64,000 nucleotides of DNA. Origin: Marinobacter panjinensis. Its GTDB lineage: Bacteria > Pseudomonadota > Gammaproteobacteria > Pseudomonadales > Oleiphilaceae. Made by a program: the position numbers and the translations under genes. How positions within the stretch are numbered: the stretch's first letter is position 1; each line of letters starts with the position of its first letter. The notes below the pieces were generated by a model that saw only the letters and a program-made list of their open reading frames with translations, had not been told where the DNA came from and did no database searches. The stretch covers positions 1,426,001 through 1,490,000 of the forward strand of contig NZ_SZYH01000001.1 in assembly GCF_005298175.1 (NCBI RefSeq), given 5' to 3'. Positions 63,449 through 64,000 of this stretch are shown here, in pieces.

Positions 63449-64000
63449 ATGTCAAATACGTCTCTTGAAAAGAGCAAAATCCGCATCCTGCTGCTCGAAG
63501 GCGTGCACCAGTCTGCCATTGATACCCTGAATGCCGCAGGTTATACGAACATCGAGTACCTGACCCACTCACTGGCCGAGGACGAGCTGGTCGAAAAAAT
63601 CGCTGACGCTCATTTCGTGGGTATCCGCTCACGCACCCAGCTGACCGAAAAGGTATTCGAGGCCGCCCAGAAACTGGTGGCGGTAGGCTGCTTCTGCATT
63701 GGCACCAATCAGGTTGATCTCCAGGCCGCCACCCGTCGCGGCATCGCTGTCTTCAACGCACCCTTTTCCAATACGCGCAGTGTGGCAGAACTGGTTCTTG
63801 CCCAGGCCATTCTTTTACTTCGTGGCGTGCCCGAGAAAAACGCCAAGGCGCACCGTGGCGAGTGGCTGAAGTCCGCCAAGGACAGCTATGAAATCCGTGG
63901 CAAGAAACTGGGCATCATCGGTTACGGCAACATTGGTACCCAGTTCAGTGTCCTGGCGGAAGGCCTGGGCATGGACGTCTATTTCTACGATGTGGTCTCC
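63449..64000 (+). CDS. serA: D-3-phosphoglycerate dehydrogenase SerA (C-terminal part outside window)
   Basis: First enzyme of serine synthesis, oxidising 3-phosphoglycerate with NAD. The ATG at 63449 has GGAAG upstream and the frame is open through 184 codons to the window edge. It starts MSNTSLEKSKIRILLLEGVH, and shows GIRSRTQLTEKV, VGCFCIGTNQVDL, FNAPFSNTRSVAELVLAQAI and the Rossmann motif LGIIGYGNIGTQ, matching the E. coli-type enzyme. The catalytic His and ACT domain lie beyond the edge. serB is in the same window at 17.5 kb, but the two are not in one operon. Confidence 0.95.
   Translation, partial: MSNTSLEKSKIRILLLEGVHQSAIDTLNAAGYTNIEYLTHSLAEDELVEKIADAHFVGIRSRTQLTEKVFEAAQKLVAVGCFCIGTNQVDLQAATRRGIAVFNAPFSNTRSVAELVLAQAILLLRGVPEKNAKAHRGEWLKSAKDSYEIRGKKLGIIGYGNIGTQFSVLAEGLGMDVYFYDVVS

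Noticed and set aside
1..64000. CRISPR array, tRNA or rRNA genes, prophage
   Set aside because: No regularly spaced direct repeats, no cloverleaf or rRNA-like stretch and no phage structural genes were noticed on reading; a dedicated tRNA and CRISPR scan was not possible here.

Overview
The window reads as a chromosomal segment of a marine gammaproteobacterium, most likely Marinobacter or a close relative. This is inferred from gene content, protein style and gene order, not from a marker gene. The left third keeps an order I recall from Pseudomonas aeruginosa PA4946-PA4967 (mutL, amiB, tsaE, nnr, queG, orn, rsgA, motB, motA, psd, a PilZ-like gene, fimX, serB, parC, parE). No rRNA, tRNA, CRISPR array, prophage or insertion sequence was seen.

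Region 1 (1-21.1 kb) is core. It holds mismatch repair and cell-wall amidase genes (mutL, truncated at the left edge, and amiB), tRNA and metabolite-repair genes (tsaE, nnr, queG), oligoribonuclease, RsgA, the MotAB stator and phosphatidylserine decarboxylase. The EF-P module (efp, epmA, epmB) is complete except for epmC. A PilZ-like protein and a degenerate GGDEF/EAL protein of FimX type follow, then serB and parC.

Region 2 (21.1-40.8 kb) is mixed and accessory-rich. It carries a small membrane protein, a chemoreceptor, a cytochrome b561/YceI pair, an apparently active EAL phosphodiesterase and an SLC13/RCK_C permease. A visibly less GC-rich two-gene module lies between that permease and parE: a DUF2235 (Tle1-like) lipase effector candidate and a DUF2931 lipoprotein. 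Upstream of parE is a lipoprotein subtilase with a PrcB-like lipoprotein, reminiscent of the dentilisin complex. A TRAP-type system follows, made of a lipoprotein, a binding protein and a large permease with extra N-terminal membrane segments.

Region 3 (40.8-53.4 kb) is a complete acyclic terpene utilisation cluster in the order atuR-ABCDEFGH. The divergent TetR regulator and atuA share an intergenic region with a clear dyad operator candidate. Four gaps in or after the operon carry long inverted repeats of two families. Together the genes predict growth on citronellol/geraniol-type isoprenoids through geranyl-CoA carboxylase.

Region 4 (53.4-64 kb) is again mostly housekeeping: a quinone oxidoreductase, a BLUF photoreceptor with a C-terminal membrane anchor, a TRIC/YadS-type channel, a purine permease next to apt, a fumarylacetoacetate hydrolase-family enzyme, an ABC1/UbiB kinase, MscL, a CobB-type sirtuin, a DUF2244 protein and a D-2-hydroxyglutarate dehydrogenase divergent from serA, which runs off the right edge.

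The best candidates for something little described are the Tle1-like/DUF2931 pair, the subtilase/PrcB-like pair, the TRAP system with an accessory lipoprotein, the membrane-anchored BLUF protein, and the palindromes that punctuate the atu operon. None is proven novel from sequence reading alone.
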